A DNA stretch of 64,000 bases. Source: Algicoccus sp048820935. Lineage in GTDB: Bacteria; Pseudomonadota; Gammaproteobacteria; Burkholderiales; Burkholderiaceae_B. The stretch covers positions 62,001 to 126,000 of the forward strand of contig NZ_JBMERD010000001.1 of assembly GCF_048820935.1 (NCBI RefSeq), written 5' to 3'. The position numbers were made by a program, and so were the translations under genes. The notes under the pieces are model-generated. The model made no database searches. It saw only the letters and a program-made list of their open reading frames with translations, and was not told where the DNA came from. Shown here piece after piece: positions 45,177 to 53,737 of this stretch (the stretch's first letter is position 1; every line of letters begins with the position of its first letter).

Positions 45177-46390
45177 CACGGCTCGGACTGGTTGCCGGCG
45201 AACCGTCCGGTGACCTTATCGCAGCCCAGCTTTTGGCGGGGCTGCAAGTCCGCGAACCTGACCTTCAGGTTGATGGGATTGGCGGGCCAGCGCTGGCTAA
45301 TGCTGGTATGAACTTATGGCATCCTATGGCGGCTTTGTCCGTGTTTGGTTATGTGGATGCGCTGAAATCTTTGCCTCGTTTAATCCGTATTTATAACGAT
45401 GTTAAAAACCGCTGGTTGCGTGACCATCCTGCTTTGTTTTTAGGTGTCGATGCGCCTGACTTTAATTTGCGTCTCGAAGAAAAATTACGCGCTGATGGCA
45501 TTCAAACAGTGCAATTTGTGAGTCCATCGATTTGGGCTTGGCGCTACGAACGCATCCATCAGATTCGACGTGCTGTCTCTCACATGCTGGTACTTTTTCC
45601 ATTTGAAGTGGATCTGTACGAGAAAGAAGGCGTGCCTGTGACCTATGTCGGACATCCATTGGCGGATATCATCCCTGAAACTGTTGATGTTCAAATGATG
45701 CGTCAGTCACTGGGTCTGAATGAAGCCGTCGCATACAGTGAAGATCCGGTGGTGGCCATCATGCCGGGTAGTCGAACCTCAGAAATTAAATTGCTGGCTC
45801 CTGAGTTCTTACAGGCAGCACAACGTTTTGCGAAAGATTATCCGAACGCACAGTTTCTTGTACCGATGGTGAATCAAGAACGTCGTGCGCAATTTGATGC
45901 GTTGTTGGCACAATATCCTGTACCGAATCTGCACATTTTGCAGGCAGACCCTAATGCGCCCCAAGCCGGTCGTGATGAGCAAACCTGGCCCATGTCTTGG
46001 AAAGCCATGGCGGCTTGTGATGTGGCGCTTGTGGCAAGCGGCACGGCAACGCTTGAGGCCGCGCTTTTTAAACGACCCATGGTCATTAGCTATCGTTTAA
46101 GTCCGATGATGCGTCGGTTGATGGCGTTTAAGTCAGGACAAGAAGGTCCTAGTGTGCCTTGGGTTGGACTGCCTAACATCTTAAGCTCAGAGTTTGTTGT
46201 GCCGGAATTACTGCAAGATGACGCCACCGCAGAAAACCTTGCCAATGCGCTTTTAGAATTATGGAATGATGCCACCCGCAAAGCTAAGATTCAGCAGCAG
46301 TTCATTGCCTTGCATCATCAGTTGCGTTGTAATACGGCACAAAAAGCCGCGCAGGTGATTTATGACCTGCTCCAAAACGAGACACCTTGA
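45173..46390 (+). CDS. lpxB: Lipid-A-disaccharide synthase
   Basis: This 405-residue GT-B glycosyltransferase joins two UDP-diacylglucosamine-derived units. The N-terminal LVAGEPSGDLIAAQLL and the later FVSPSIWAW and IMPGSRTSEI motifs are diagnostic. The ATG at 45173 overlaps the lpxA stop. rnhB begins in its stop codon (TGATGA), so translation continues into it. Confidence 0.97.
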   Translation: MTRLGLVAGEPSGDLIAAQLLAGLQVREPDLQVDGIGGPALANAGMNLWHPMAALSVFGYVDALKSLPRLIRIYNDVKNRWLRDHPALFLGVDAPDFNLRLEEKLRADGIQTVQFVSPSIWAWRYERIHQIRRAVSHMLVLFPFEVDLYEKEGVPVTYVGHPLADIIPETVDVQMMRQSLGLNEAVAYSEDPVVAIMPGSRTSEIKLLAPEFLQAAQRFAKDYPNAQFLVPMVNQERRAQFDALLAQYPVPNLHILQADPNAPQAGRDEQTWPMSWKAMAACDVALVASGTATLEAALFKRPMVISYRLSPMMRRLMAFKSGQEGPSVPWVGLPNILSSEFVVPELLQDDATAENLANALLELWNDATRKAKIQQQFIALHHQLRCNTAQKAAQVIYDLLQNETP

Positions 46391-47043
46391 TGAATGTAAT
46401 GCAACCAAGTCTCTTCTCTACTGATCCGAAAACCGAATCTTTTGACGAATTGGGTGAGCCTAAGCGTCTTTGGATTGCAGGCGTGGATGAGGCAGGACGT
46501 GGGCCTTTAGCTGGTGATGTCTTTGCAGCCGCTGTGGTGTTAGATCCTGAGCGTCCCATAGGGGGTTTAGACGACTCTAAGCGTCTCACAGAAAAGCGTC
46601 GCAATGAGCTTGCGCAGCAGATTCGTGAGCGCAGTCTTGCCTGGGCATTGGGACAAGCAAATGTGCAAGAAATTGATGCGCTCAATATTTTACAAGCGAC
46701 GATGCTGGCGATGAAACGGGCTATTTTACAAATTCAGGTGCCGCTCGCTGAAGTTCTGATTGATGGGAACAAAGCCCCTGAAATTGATATTCCAACACGT
46801 TGTATTGTTGGTGGAGATGCGAGTATCGCAGAAATCTCTGCCGCCTCTATTCTGGCTAAAACAGCGCGCGATGCGTCCATGCAGACTTTACATGCGCAGT
46901 ATCCTGAGTATGGTTTTGATCAACATAAGGGCTATGGGACGGCGTTGCATCGGGAGCGTTTGCTAACGCTTGGTCCCACACCTGAACATCGTCGAAGTTT
47001 TGCACCTTTGCGCCAGTGGCTCTTGAATCAGTCATCCTCATGA
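46390..47043 (+). CDS. rnhB: Ribonuclease HII
   Basis: This 217-residue RNase removes RNA from RNA-DNA hybrids and misincorporated ribonucleotides. The catalytic acidic residues are at VDEAGRGPLAG (Asp, Glu), LDDSKRL and a later Asp in GGDASIAEISAASI. The ATG at 46390 shares a base with the lpxB stop, and its own stop overlaps the next gene by 4 bases. The lpxB-rnhB order is common in proteobacteria. Confidence 0.96.
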   Translation: MNVMQPSLFSTDPKTESFDELGEPKRLWIAGVDEAGRGPLAGDVFAAAVVLDPERPIGGLDDSKRLTEKRRNELAQQIRERSLAWALGQANVQEIDALNILQATMLAMKRAILQIQVPLAEVLIDGNKAPEIDIPTRCIVGGDASIAEISAASILAKTARDASMQTLHAQYPEYGFDQHKGYGTALHRERLLTLGPTPEHRRSFAPLRQWLLNQSSS

Positions 47044-47846
47044 AATACATTGAATCGCGTCATAATCCTCTCTATAAAGAATGGATTCGGAACCGTCGCC
47101 TAGCAGGTCGACAAGGCCATCCGGTTTGGTTAGAAGGTCCGCATTTGTGCGAAAGCTGGTTAATTAACGAGCATCCACTTCAATGGCTTATTGTGGATGA
47201 AGCGCGCCGGGACCTCCCAGAAATTAATTCATTGATTCAGATGGTTCAGATTCGTGGTCAATCTGATCAGATTCTGGCTTTGAATACACAGCTTTTTAAA
47301 AATCTATCTGATGTGCCAAGTCAGCAGGGTGTTTTATTAATCGCGCCTAAACTCCAACAGGCTTTGCCGCAGTCGTTAACCCAGTCCGTGGTTGTTTTGG
47401 ATGGTGTGCAAGATCCTGGCAATGTGGGTGTGATTTTGCGTATTAGTGCGGCGGTGGGTGTAGGAACTATCATCACACAAAGTGGAACAGCCGCTTGTTG
47501 GTCGCCCAAGGTGCTGCGCAGTGCACAAGGTGCGCATTCGGGCTTACAGATTGTTGAAGATGTGGATGTTGTAGTCTGGTTAAGTGATTATCGGCGTGAG
47601 GCAAACCGATTGCCGATTCTGGTGACCACACTTGAAGAAGCTAGTGATTTATATGCCACCAAGTTGCCTGACCAGGGTATTTGGGTTTTTGGGCATGAAG
47701 GGCAGGGTGTTTCACCAGAACTAACTGCGCTTGCAGATTTGCGTATCCGGATTGACCATTCCACTCAGTATGTGGAATCACTCAACGTGGGGGTGGCTGC
47801 TGCTCTTTGTTTGTTTGAGCAGCAGCGGCAAGGACGACATTCATAA
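47040..47846 (+). CDS. TrmH/SpoU-family RNA 2'-O-methyltransferase
   Basis: This 268-residue protein has an N-terminal RNA-binding-like domain and a C-terminal SpoU knot domain. Its three motifs are present: LDGVQDPGNVGVILR, WVFGHEGQGVSPEL, and TQYVESLNVGVAAALCLFEQ. It methylates a ribose of rRNA or tRNA with SAM; the rlmB-type label is likely but the target is not certain. ATG at 47040 overlaps the rnhB stop (ATGA); the longer frame from 47016 is inside rnhB. Confidence 0.9.
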   Translation: MKYIESRHNPLYKEWIRNRRLAGRQGHPVWLEGPHLCESWLINEHPLQWLIVDEARRDLPEINSLIQMVQIRGQSDQILALNTQLFKNLSDVPSQQGVLLIAPKLQQALPQSLTQSVVVLDGVQDPGNVGVILRISAAVGVGTIITQSGTAACWSPKVLRSAQGAHSGLQIVEDVDVVVWLSDYRREANRLPILVTTLEEASDLYATKLPDQGIWVFGHEGQGVSPELTALADLRIRIDHSTQYVESLNVGVAAALCLFEQQRQGRHS

Positions 47847-47856
47847 ACTGTCGTCA

Positions 47857-48705
47857 TCAATAAACAATGCGTTGATCCTGTTTCATTGCTTGTAGAACTG
47901 TTGTGGAAATCTCTTCAATCGATTTAGTCGTCGTCGACAAAGACGGAATGCTCTCGATCCGCATCATGCGTTCGGCTTGCATGACTTCATAACGGCACTG
48001 TTCAATGGATGCATATTGACTGTCAGGACGACGTTCGTTGCGAACTTCAGACAAACGTTCTGGCTGAATCGTTAATCCAAATAGTCGTTTCCGATAGGGC
48101 ACTAAGGTCGATGGTAGTGTGCCGCGCTCAAAATCCTCAGGAATCAAAGGAAAGTTAGCGGCTTTGACGCCATATTGCATTGCCAAATAAAGACTGGTTG
48201 GGGTTTTTCCGCAACGGGAGACACCCACTAGAATCACGTCTGCTTTAGCGAGGTCTTGTACAAACTGACCATCATCGTGAGCCAAGCTGTAGTTGATCGC
48301 GTCAATTCGATTTCTATATTGCTCGGACGTGCCGCCCATATGGGAGCGTCCAACAGAGTGGGTCGATTTGACGTTTAAATTCTCTTCAATTGGTGCGACA
48401 AAGGCTGCAAACAAGTCCAAAAACATGGCGTTGGCTTGTTTGACACGGGCTGAGAGCTCTGGGTTAATCACAGTGGTAAACACAATTGGCAGGCCAGATT
48501 CTGTCGCAGCTGTTTTATTAATACGATTGATGGCCTCGTCAGCTTTGTCGAGCGTATCGACAAAAGGAATCCGAATCTGAGTGAATTCTACATCCTCAAA
48601 TTGAGACAAGACGGAGTGGCTAAAAGTCTCTGCCGTAATACCCGTACTGTCAGAAACAATAAAAACAGTTCTTTTGATTGATTCGTTGTTCACATCAGAT
48701 CCCAT
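47857..48705 (-). CDS. ppsR: PEP synthase regulatory protein (DUF299 kinase/pyrophosphorylase)
   Basis: This 282-residue bifunctional protein phosphorylates PEP synthase with ADP and removes the phosphate with Pi. It starts with RTVFIVSDSTGITAETF and carries the P-loop GVSRCGKTPTSLYLA near residue 161, followed by NFPLIPEDF. It is divergent from ppsA, the expected regulator-target pair. The ATG at 48705 gives a normal length; an upstream TTG at 48747 has no better ribosome site. Confidence 0.94.
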   Translation of the reverse strand: MGSDVNNESIKRTVFIVSDSTGITAETFSHSVLSQFEDVEFTQIRIPFVDTLDKADEAINRINKTAATESGLPIVFTTVINPELSARVKQANAMFLDLFAAFVAPIEENLNVKSTHSVGRSHMGGTSEQYRNRIDAINYSLAHDDGQFVQDLAKADVILVGVSRCGKTPTSLYLAMQYGVKAANFPLIPEDFERGTLPSTLVPYRKRLFGLTIQPERLSEVRNERRPDSQYASIEQCRYEVMQAERMMRIESIPSLSTTTKSIEEISTTVLQAMKQDQRIVY

Positions 48706-48875
48706 ATCGTGTGCGTTCGAGTAGTACAATGCACTGCACAAAAACAACGTGAGTGCTGTAACCGTAAGTCAGTTTGACTTGGGCTGTACATCCATAAGGT
48801 CAGTTTGATGAGTGTAGCGCGACCAGGCGCACATTGATCAAACTTACTTTTTTATTTGCTATTAAGGATGACACC

Positions 48876-51245
48876 ATGTCATATGTAATTTCATTTGAGC
48901 ATCTTCGGATGACCGACGTTGAGACCGTCGGGGGTAAAAACGCCTCACTGGGCGAAATGATCAGCCAATTGGCTGGTGCAGGCGTGCGAGTGCCAGGTGG
49001 TTTTGCCACGACAGCACAGGCATTCCGAGACTTTCTCAGTCAAACCGGTCTCGATAAAAAGATTGCCGATCGCCTCTCCACATTGGATCCTGATGATGTA
49101 CGTGAATTAACCCAAGCGGGTACGCAAATTCGCGAATGGATTATTAATGAACCTTTGCCCAAACAGTTGGAAGCTGATATTCGCACAGCTTTTGCAGAAC
49201 TGGATAAAGACGGCCAAGGCTCTTTTGCGGTGCGCTCATCAGCCACAGCTGAAGATCTTCCCGATGCTTCTTTTGCAGGTCAGCAAGAAACCTATTTGAA
49301 CGTCGTTGGCATTGACGAAGTGATTGAAAAAATCCATCTGGTTTTTGCGTCACTGTATAACGATCGCGCTATCTCTTATCGTGTCCATAAAGGCTATGCC
49401 CATTCCGATGTCGCTTTGTCGGCTGGTGTGCAGCGCATGGTGCGTTCTGATTTGGGTAGCGCGGGCGTGATGTTCACGATCGATACTGAATCAGGCTTTC
49501 CGAATGTTGTCTTTATCACCTCGTCATACGGTCTGGGTGAGACCGTGGTGCAAGGTTCAGTGAACCCAGACGAGTTCTACGTCTTTAAACCCACTCTGGA
49601 AAGTGGTCATGATCCCATTTTGAGTCGCCGGATTGGTTCTAAGCTCATCAAAATGGAGTTTGATCCAGATCGCACGACAGGACACGCTATTCGTACAGTC
49701 GATGTGCCAGTTTCCGAACGTAACCGTTATTCATTGACGGATGAAGAAGTGACCGAATTGGCTCGTTACGCTGTCATCATCGAGCAACACTACAAGCGTC
49801 CCATGGACATTGAGTGGGGTCGCGACGGTTTGGATGGCAAGATTTACATCTTGCAAGCCCGCCCAGAGACTGTGAAATCGCAGCAAGTGAACCATGATGT
49901 TCAGTTGCGCTATCGCCTGAAGGCGACGGGTGACGTCATCGTTACAGGTCGTGCCATCGGTCAAAAAATTGGTGCTGGCCAAGTCCGTGTGGTCTCCGAT
50001 CTGGCGGAAATGGATAAAGTGCAGCCTGGTGATGTCCTAGTGACAGATATGACGGACCCTAACTGGGAACCCGTGATGAAGCGTGCAGCTGCCATTGTGA
50101 CCAACCGCGGTGGACGGACGTGTCACGCAGCCATTATTGCGCGTGAGTTGGGTATTCCAGCGGTTGTTGGATGTGCCACAGCCACAGATCTGCTTAAGGA
50201 TGGTCAGTCTGTAACCGTATCCTGCGCAGAAGGCGATGAAGGTCGTATTTACGATGGCTTGATTGAGACTGAGGTTGAGGAAGTCCGTCGTGGTGAGATG
50301 CCTGAAATCGACGTCAAGATCATGATGAACGTGGGTAATCCACAGTTGGCCTTTGACTTTGCGCAGCTGCCCAACGAAGGAGTGGGTCTGGCACGTCTTG
50401 AGTTCATCATTAACAACAACATCGGTATCCACCCGAAAGCAGTTTTGGATTATCCCAATGTGGACCAAGAGCTCAAGATCGCGGTTGAATCAGCTGCACG
50501 TGGGCACGCAAGCCCCAGAGCTTTCTTTGTCGATAAATTAGCTGAAGGCATGGCCACCATTTCAGCGGCATTTGCCCCTAAAACGGTCATTGTTCGCATG
50601 TCTGACTTTAAGTCCAACGAATATCGCAAACTGATCGGTGGATCACGCTACGAACCCGAAGAAGAGAACCCAATGCTGGGTTTCCGTGGAGCATCCCGCT
50701 ATCTGGCAGAAGATTTTGCGGAGTGCTTCCGCATGGAATGTGAAGCCATTCGCAAGGTGCGTGATGAAATGGGTCTGACCAATATGGAAGTCATGATTCC
50801 GTTTGTGCGCACTGTTCCTCAAGCTAAGCGCGTGACTGAGTTGTTGGCTGAACATGGTCTGGCCCGCGGTCAAAACGGTCTGCGTCTGATCATGATGTGC
50901 GAATTACCATCTAATGCGATTCTGGCTGAAGAGTTCTTGGAGTACTTTGACGGCTTTTCAATCGGATCAAACGACATGACGCAGCTGACGCTGGGTCTGG
51001 ATCGTGACTCCGGTATGGAATTGCTGGCGAGCGATTTTGATGAGCGTGATCCTTCTGTGAAATTCATGCTCACGCGTGCAATTGAAGCTTGCCGCAAAGC
51101 GAACAAGTACGTTGGTATTTGTGGTCAGGGGCCTAGCGATCATCCTGATTTTGCGCACTGGTTGCGTGATCAGGGTATTGCATCCATTTCGTTGAACCCG
51201 GATACGGTGATCGAAACTTGGAAAGGTCTCGCACAAGGCGAGTAA
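48876..51245 (+). CDS. ppsA: Phosphoenolpyruvate synthase
   Basis: This 789-residue enzyme makes PEP from pyruvate, ATP and water for gluconeogenesis. The N-terminal ATP-grasp domain begins VGGKNASLGEM. The swivelling phosphohistidine domain has GGRTCHAAIIARELGIPAVVG, with the catalytic His. The C-terminal barrel ends with GSNDMTQLTLGLDRDS and a Cys in CGQGPSDHPDF. AAGGATG precedes the ATG at 48876. A 12-bp stem follows the stop. Confidence 0.97.
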   Translation: MSYVISFEHLRMTDVETVGGKNASLGEMISQLAGAGVRVPGGFATTAQAFRDFLSQTGLDKKIADRLSTLDPDDVRELTQAGTQIREWIINEPLPKQLEADIRTAFAELDKDGQGSFAVRSSATAEDLPDASFAGQQETYLNVVGIDEVIEKIHLVFASLYNDRAISYRVHKGYAHSDVALSAGVQRMVRSDLGSAGVMFTIDTESGFPNVVFITSSYGLGETVVQGSVNPDEFYVFKPTLESGHDPILSRRIGSKLIKMEFDPDRTTGHAIRTVDVPVSERNRYSLTDEEVTELARYAVIIEQHYKRPMDIEWGRDGLDGKIYILQARPETVKSQQVNHDVQLRYRLKATGDVIVTGRAIGQKIGAGQVRVVSDLAEMDKVQPGDVLVTDMTDPNWEPVMKRAAAIVTNRGGRTCHAAIIARELGIPAVVGCATATDLLKDGQSVTVSCAEGDEGRIYDGLIETEVEEVRRGEMPEIDVKIMMNVGNPQLAFDFAQLPNEGVGLARLEFIINNNIGIHPKAVLDYPNVDQELKIAVESAARGHASPRAFFVDKLAEGMATISAAFAPKTVIVRMSDFKSNEYRKLIGGSRYEPEEENPMLGFRGASRYLAEDFAECFRMECEAIRKVRDEMGLTNMEVMIPFVRTVPQAKRVTELLAEHGLARGQNGLRLIMMCELPSNAILAEEFLEYFDGFSIGSNDMTQLTLGLDRDSGMELLASDFDERDPSVKFMLTRAIEACRKANKYVGICGQGPSDHPDFAHWLRDQGIASISLNPDTVIETWKGLAQGE

Positions 51246-51253
51246 GGTGTACC

Positions 51254-51281
51254 CGGGTGGATCGGCTTGCCGATCTGCCCG
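51254..51281 (+). terminator. Stable hairpin after ppsA
   Basis: A 12-bp stem (two G-T pairs) closing a 4-base CTTG loop starts 9 bases after the ppsA stop. It has no T tract. It most likely ends or protects the ppsA transcript. Confidence 0.6.
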
Positions 51282-51337
51282 AATTGATTAGGGTTCTGGT
51301 CAGTTAGTTGCGGTTTGGTTGTGGTTTTGATGCGAGA

Positions 51338-51805
51338 TTAGTCGTTGCGTGAAGATCGACGTGTGTCATGCTTCATGATGCGTTCACGTTCTCGTGCCCA
51401 ATCTCGATCGCGTTCGGTATCGCGTTTGTCGTGTTGCTTTTTACCTCGACCCACGCCGATTTCGAGTTTGATGCGACCATTGCGGTAATGCAGATTGAGT
51501 GGCACCAGTGCATAACCTCGTTGCTCGACACGTCCAATCAGTTTGCTGATTTCGTCGGCTTTGAGTAACAGTTTGCGGGTACGCACAGGGTCGGGTCGGA
51601 TATGAGTCGAAACCGTGGGAAGCGGACTGATATGCATACCGATTAACCAGATCTCGCCATCGCGAATGATGACGTAACTTTCTTTGATCTGAGCACGTCC
51701 GTCGCGTATGGCTTTAACCTCCCAGCCTTGAAGGACCATGCCTGCTTCGTATCGCTCTTCGATGAAGTAATCGTGAAATGCCTTTTTGTTGTTAATAATG
51801 CTCAT
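51338..51805 (-). CDS. smpB: tmRNA-binding protein SmpB
   Basis: This 155-residue OB-fold protein delivers tmRNA to stalled ribosomes. NKKAFHDYFIEERYEAGMVLQGWEVKAIR is the usual start, and the C-terminal basic tail (KKQHDKRDTERDRDWARERERIMK) enters the mRNA channel. It faces ratA across a 57-base region, the normal smpB-ratA divergent pair in this order. Confidence 0.97.
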   Translation of the reverse strand: MSIINNKKAFHDYFIEERYEAGMVLQGWEVKAIRDGRAQIKESYVIIRDGEIWLIGMHISPLPTVSTHIRPDPVRTRKLLLKADEISKLIGRVEQRGYALVPLNLHYRNGRIKLEIGVGRGKKQHDKRDTERDRDWARERERIMKHDTRRSSRND

Positions 51806-51862
51806 GAATGGTTCGTACTCAAAACGTTAAAATCCTCCCATTCTAGCGATTTGTGAAATGTG

Positions 51863-52294
51863 ATGCACTCAATCAACCGATCTGTCCTCGTTCCTTTTAG
51901 TGCCGCCCAGATGTTTGACCTCGTGGCTGCTGTCGACAAATACCCTGAATTCATGCCCTGGTGTGGCGGCAGTCAGATTCTGTCCGAAGATGAACAAGGG
52001 ATGCGTGCTAGTGTCACAATCGCTCTGGCGGGAATTCGCCAGACCTTTACTACCCAGAATGTACACGACTATCCGAACTCAATTGAGTTGTCCCTAGTCG
52101 ATGGCCCATTTTCTTCATTGAAAGGGCGCTGGAACTTCATTGCACTAGCTGATGATGCGTGTAAAGTGGAGTTTTCACTGACGTATGCGTTTTCGAGTCG
52201 TACATTGGAAAAAATTGTTGGACCCATCTTTAATCGGATTGCCAGCAGTTTTATCGACTCATTTACAAAACGGGCTGAAGCTTGTTATGCATAA
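51863..52294 (+). CDS. ratA: RatA/Coq10-like START-domain protein
   Basis: This 143-residue protein has the polyketide-cyclase/START fold. The motif SVLVPFSAAQMFDLVAAVDKYPEFMPWCGG at the N-terminus and GPFSSLKGRWNF in the middle are typical. In E. coli RatA was reported to block 70S association; relatives bind ubiquinone (Coq10-like). ATG at 51863 or GTG at 51860 starts it. ratA and rnfH are neighbours in many proteobacteria, but here the IscB element splits them by about 1.44 kb. ratA itself ends normally. Confidence 0.9.
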   Translation: MHSINRSVLVPFSAAQMFDLVAAVDKYPEFMPWCGGSQILSEDEQGMRASVTIALAGIRQTFTTQNVHDYPNSIELSLVDGPFSSLKGRWNFIALADDACKVEFSLTYAFSSRTLEKIVGPIFNRIASSFIDSFTKRAEACYA

Positions 52295-52306
52295 GCCCGA
52301 CGACGT

Positions 52307-52603
52307 CAACTACCCCTCCCTAAAGGAAGGGCTTGTGAAAGCAAGCCAGGTTGACCAGGGTCAGCGGTTTCGCACCGCTACGTTTGTAACAGGTCGCTAA
52401 GACCCACTCCGGGATGATTTCTCAGTCCCGGACACTGGAAGGTTTGGATCATGCTGGCGAAAGGTAAAGCGCCGAAGGTTCTCACTGCAGTACGTTGTGC
52501 TGGAGCCGGTTACCAACATTCCCGAGGGGAGATAGGGCGCAAGCCTTGCGTGACTAGGCCTATGTTGACACACAGGGGGCTTTGTTTTGAAAGGAGTTTC
52601 GTC
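52307..52603 (+). ncRNA. Candidate omega-RNA region of the IscB element
   Basis: This 297-base stretch has no supported coding function. It folds into a series of local stems: CCCTCCC/GGAAGGG-type end hairpin (52314-52331, one mismatch), GCTTG/CAAGC (52331-52346), AGCGGT/ACCGCT (52363-52379), TCCGGGA/TCCCGGA (52408-52432) and CGCAA/TTGCG (52538-52550). IscB proteins use an omega-RNA encoded just upstream of iscB, with the guide at its 5' end drawn from the flank left of the element. By that rule the guide here would come from the ratA 3' end. Expression and exact ends are unknown. Confidence 0.6.
52314..52346 (+). repeat. Left-end hairpins of the IscB element
   Basis: A 7-bp stem with one mismatch closes the four-base TAAA loop at 52321-52324, followed directly by a GCTTG/CAAGC stem. 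The TAAA loop is the same as in the right-end hairpin, as expected for paired recognition ends. Confidence 0.6.
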
Positions 52604-53682
52604 ATCGCTGTATATGTATTGGACAAGCGAGGCAAGCCATTGATGCCCTGCACTGAGAAACGAGCCAGGTTGCTGCTGGAGCGCGGGCGTGCGGGGTACA
52701 CCGGAGGGTTCCTTTTGTGATTCGGTTGATTGACCGAACACAAGAGGACAGTGTGTTGCAGCCACTACGCTTAAAAATTGACCCAGGCAGCCAAGGAACC
52801 GGCATGACACTGGTGCAAGATAAAGAAATCATCGACACAGGCACCGATGAGATCATCCGTCACGTCAAAGTACTGAACCTGATGGAGCTGCAACACTGGG
52901 TCGATACGACCATGGCCTGGATCAAGCGTCTTCAGCGCTGGGCACCGCTCACGGCCTTGTCGTATGAGCAGGTACGCTTTGACATGCAAAAGCTGCAGAA
53001 TCCCGCAATCACTGGGATTGAATACCAACAGGGCACATTGTTCGGATACGAAGTGCGCGAATACCTATTGGAAAAATGGAAGCGCTCATGCGCTTACTGC
53101 AAGGCGGTCGATGTGCCTCTGGAAGTCGAGCATATCCAGCCCAAATCAAAAGGCGGCAGTGATCGTGTGTCCAACCTGACGCTTGCGTGCCGTCACTGCA
53201 ATCAGCAGAAAGGCAACCAACCCATCGAGCAGTTTTTGGCTAATAAGCCGGATGTGCTCAAACGCGTACTGGCTCAAACCAAGGCCCCCCTACGGGATGC
53301 GGCTTGTGTCGGCACGGTCTCTGCAGTCACCCATATTCACCGACCAACCCTACTCATTCAATGTACGAGCCGGGACAGCTACCAAAGAACCCGATTAACT
53401 CGGCACGGCTTTCCCCGTAGCTACCTAATGCGTCAGAAACAGGTACATGGCTTTCAGACCGACGATCGGGTCAAGGCTATTCTGCCTTCGGGCAAAAAAG
53501 TCGGAACTCACATTGGCCGCGTCGCTGTTCGGCAAATCGGCAGCTTCAATATCCAGACACAGACCGGTGTCATACAAGGCATTGGCCACAAATACTGCCA
53601 GTTACTCCAACGGGGTGATGGCTATGGTTACCACCTGATAGCACAACACAAGATGGAGGAAGCGAGAGACAGGGTGGTCTAA
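52604..53682 (+). pseudogene. iscB: iscB (PLMP-RuvC-HNH RNA-guided nuclease), apparently disrupted
   Basis: The PLMP segment (VYVLDKRGKPLMP, then RARLLLERGRAG) is in one frame up to 52720. The rest is in the -1 frame, open from 52717: PFVIRLIDR, RuvC-I LKIDPGSQGTG (Asp), RuvC-II ALSYEQVRFD (Glu), then HNH with CAYC, VEHI, SNL and CRHCN. The frames join at GGGG (52693-52696). Expected start ATG is ATC (52604-52606), after AAGGAG. The arginine-rich bridge region is missing between RuvC-I and II, and RuvC-III is shortened at DAACV; both joins look like in-frame deletions. Repaired length is about 359 residues, shorter than usual. Confidence 0.75.
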
Positions 53683-53700
53683 TGACTACGCGCTATCCCT

Positions 53701-53720
53701 CCCGGCACTAAAGTACCGGG
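53701..53720 (+). repeat. Right-end hairpin of the IscB element
   Basis: CCCGG / CCGGG stem, one mismatch, AC/GT, TAAA loop. It lies within the block CGCTATCCCT (53691) to TTTCTCGCG (53729), which recurs at 19768-19806. Confidence 0.75.
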
Positions 53721-53737
53721 TTTCTCGCGCAAAATTG

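Larger units (their letters stand above)
52303..53737 (+). mobile_element. IscB-type IS200/IS605-family element inserted between ratA and rnfH
   Basis: The left end has an imperfect hairpin with a TAAA loop (52314-52331), and the right end has a hairpin, also with a TAAA loop (53701-53720). Between lie a structured non-coding region (about 52307-52603) and a broken iscB gene. There is no TnpA gene, so movement would need a transposase in trans. The right boundary is set at 53737 because a second relic with the same right end stops at the same point relative to TTTCTCGCG; both are followed directly by ATGA. The left boundary is uncertain by a few bases. Confidence 0.8.

Noticed and set aside
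52451..52720. 89-residue frame from the ATG at 52451 as a separate protein
   Set aside because: Its first half translates the structured omega-RNA region; only the last 39 codons are protein-like, and they are the PLMP part of iscB.
52397..52810. 137-residue - strand frame across the omega-RNA and iscB start
   Set aside because: Antisense to recognisable IscB coding and RNA structure; no domain or start signal.
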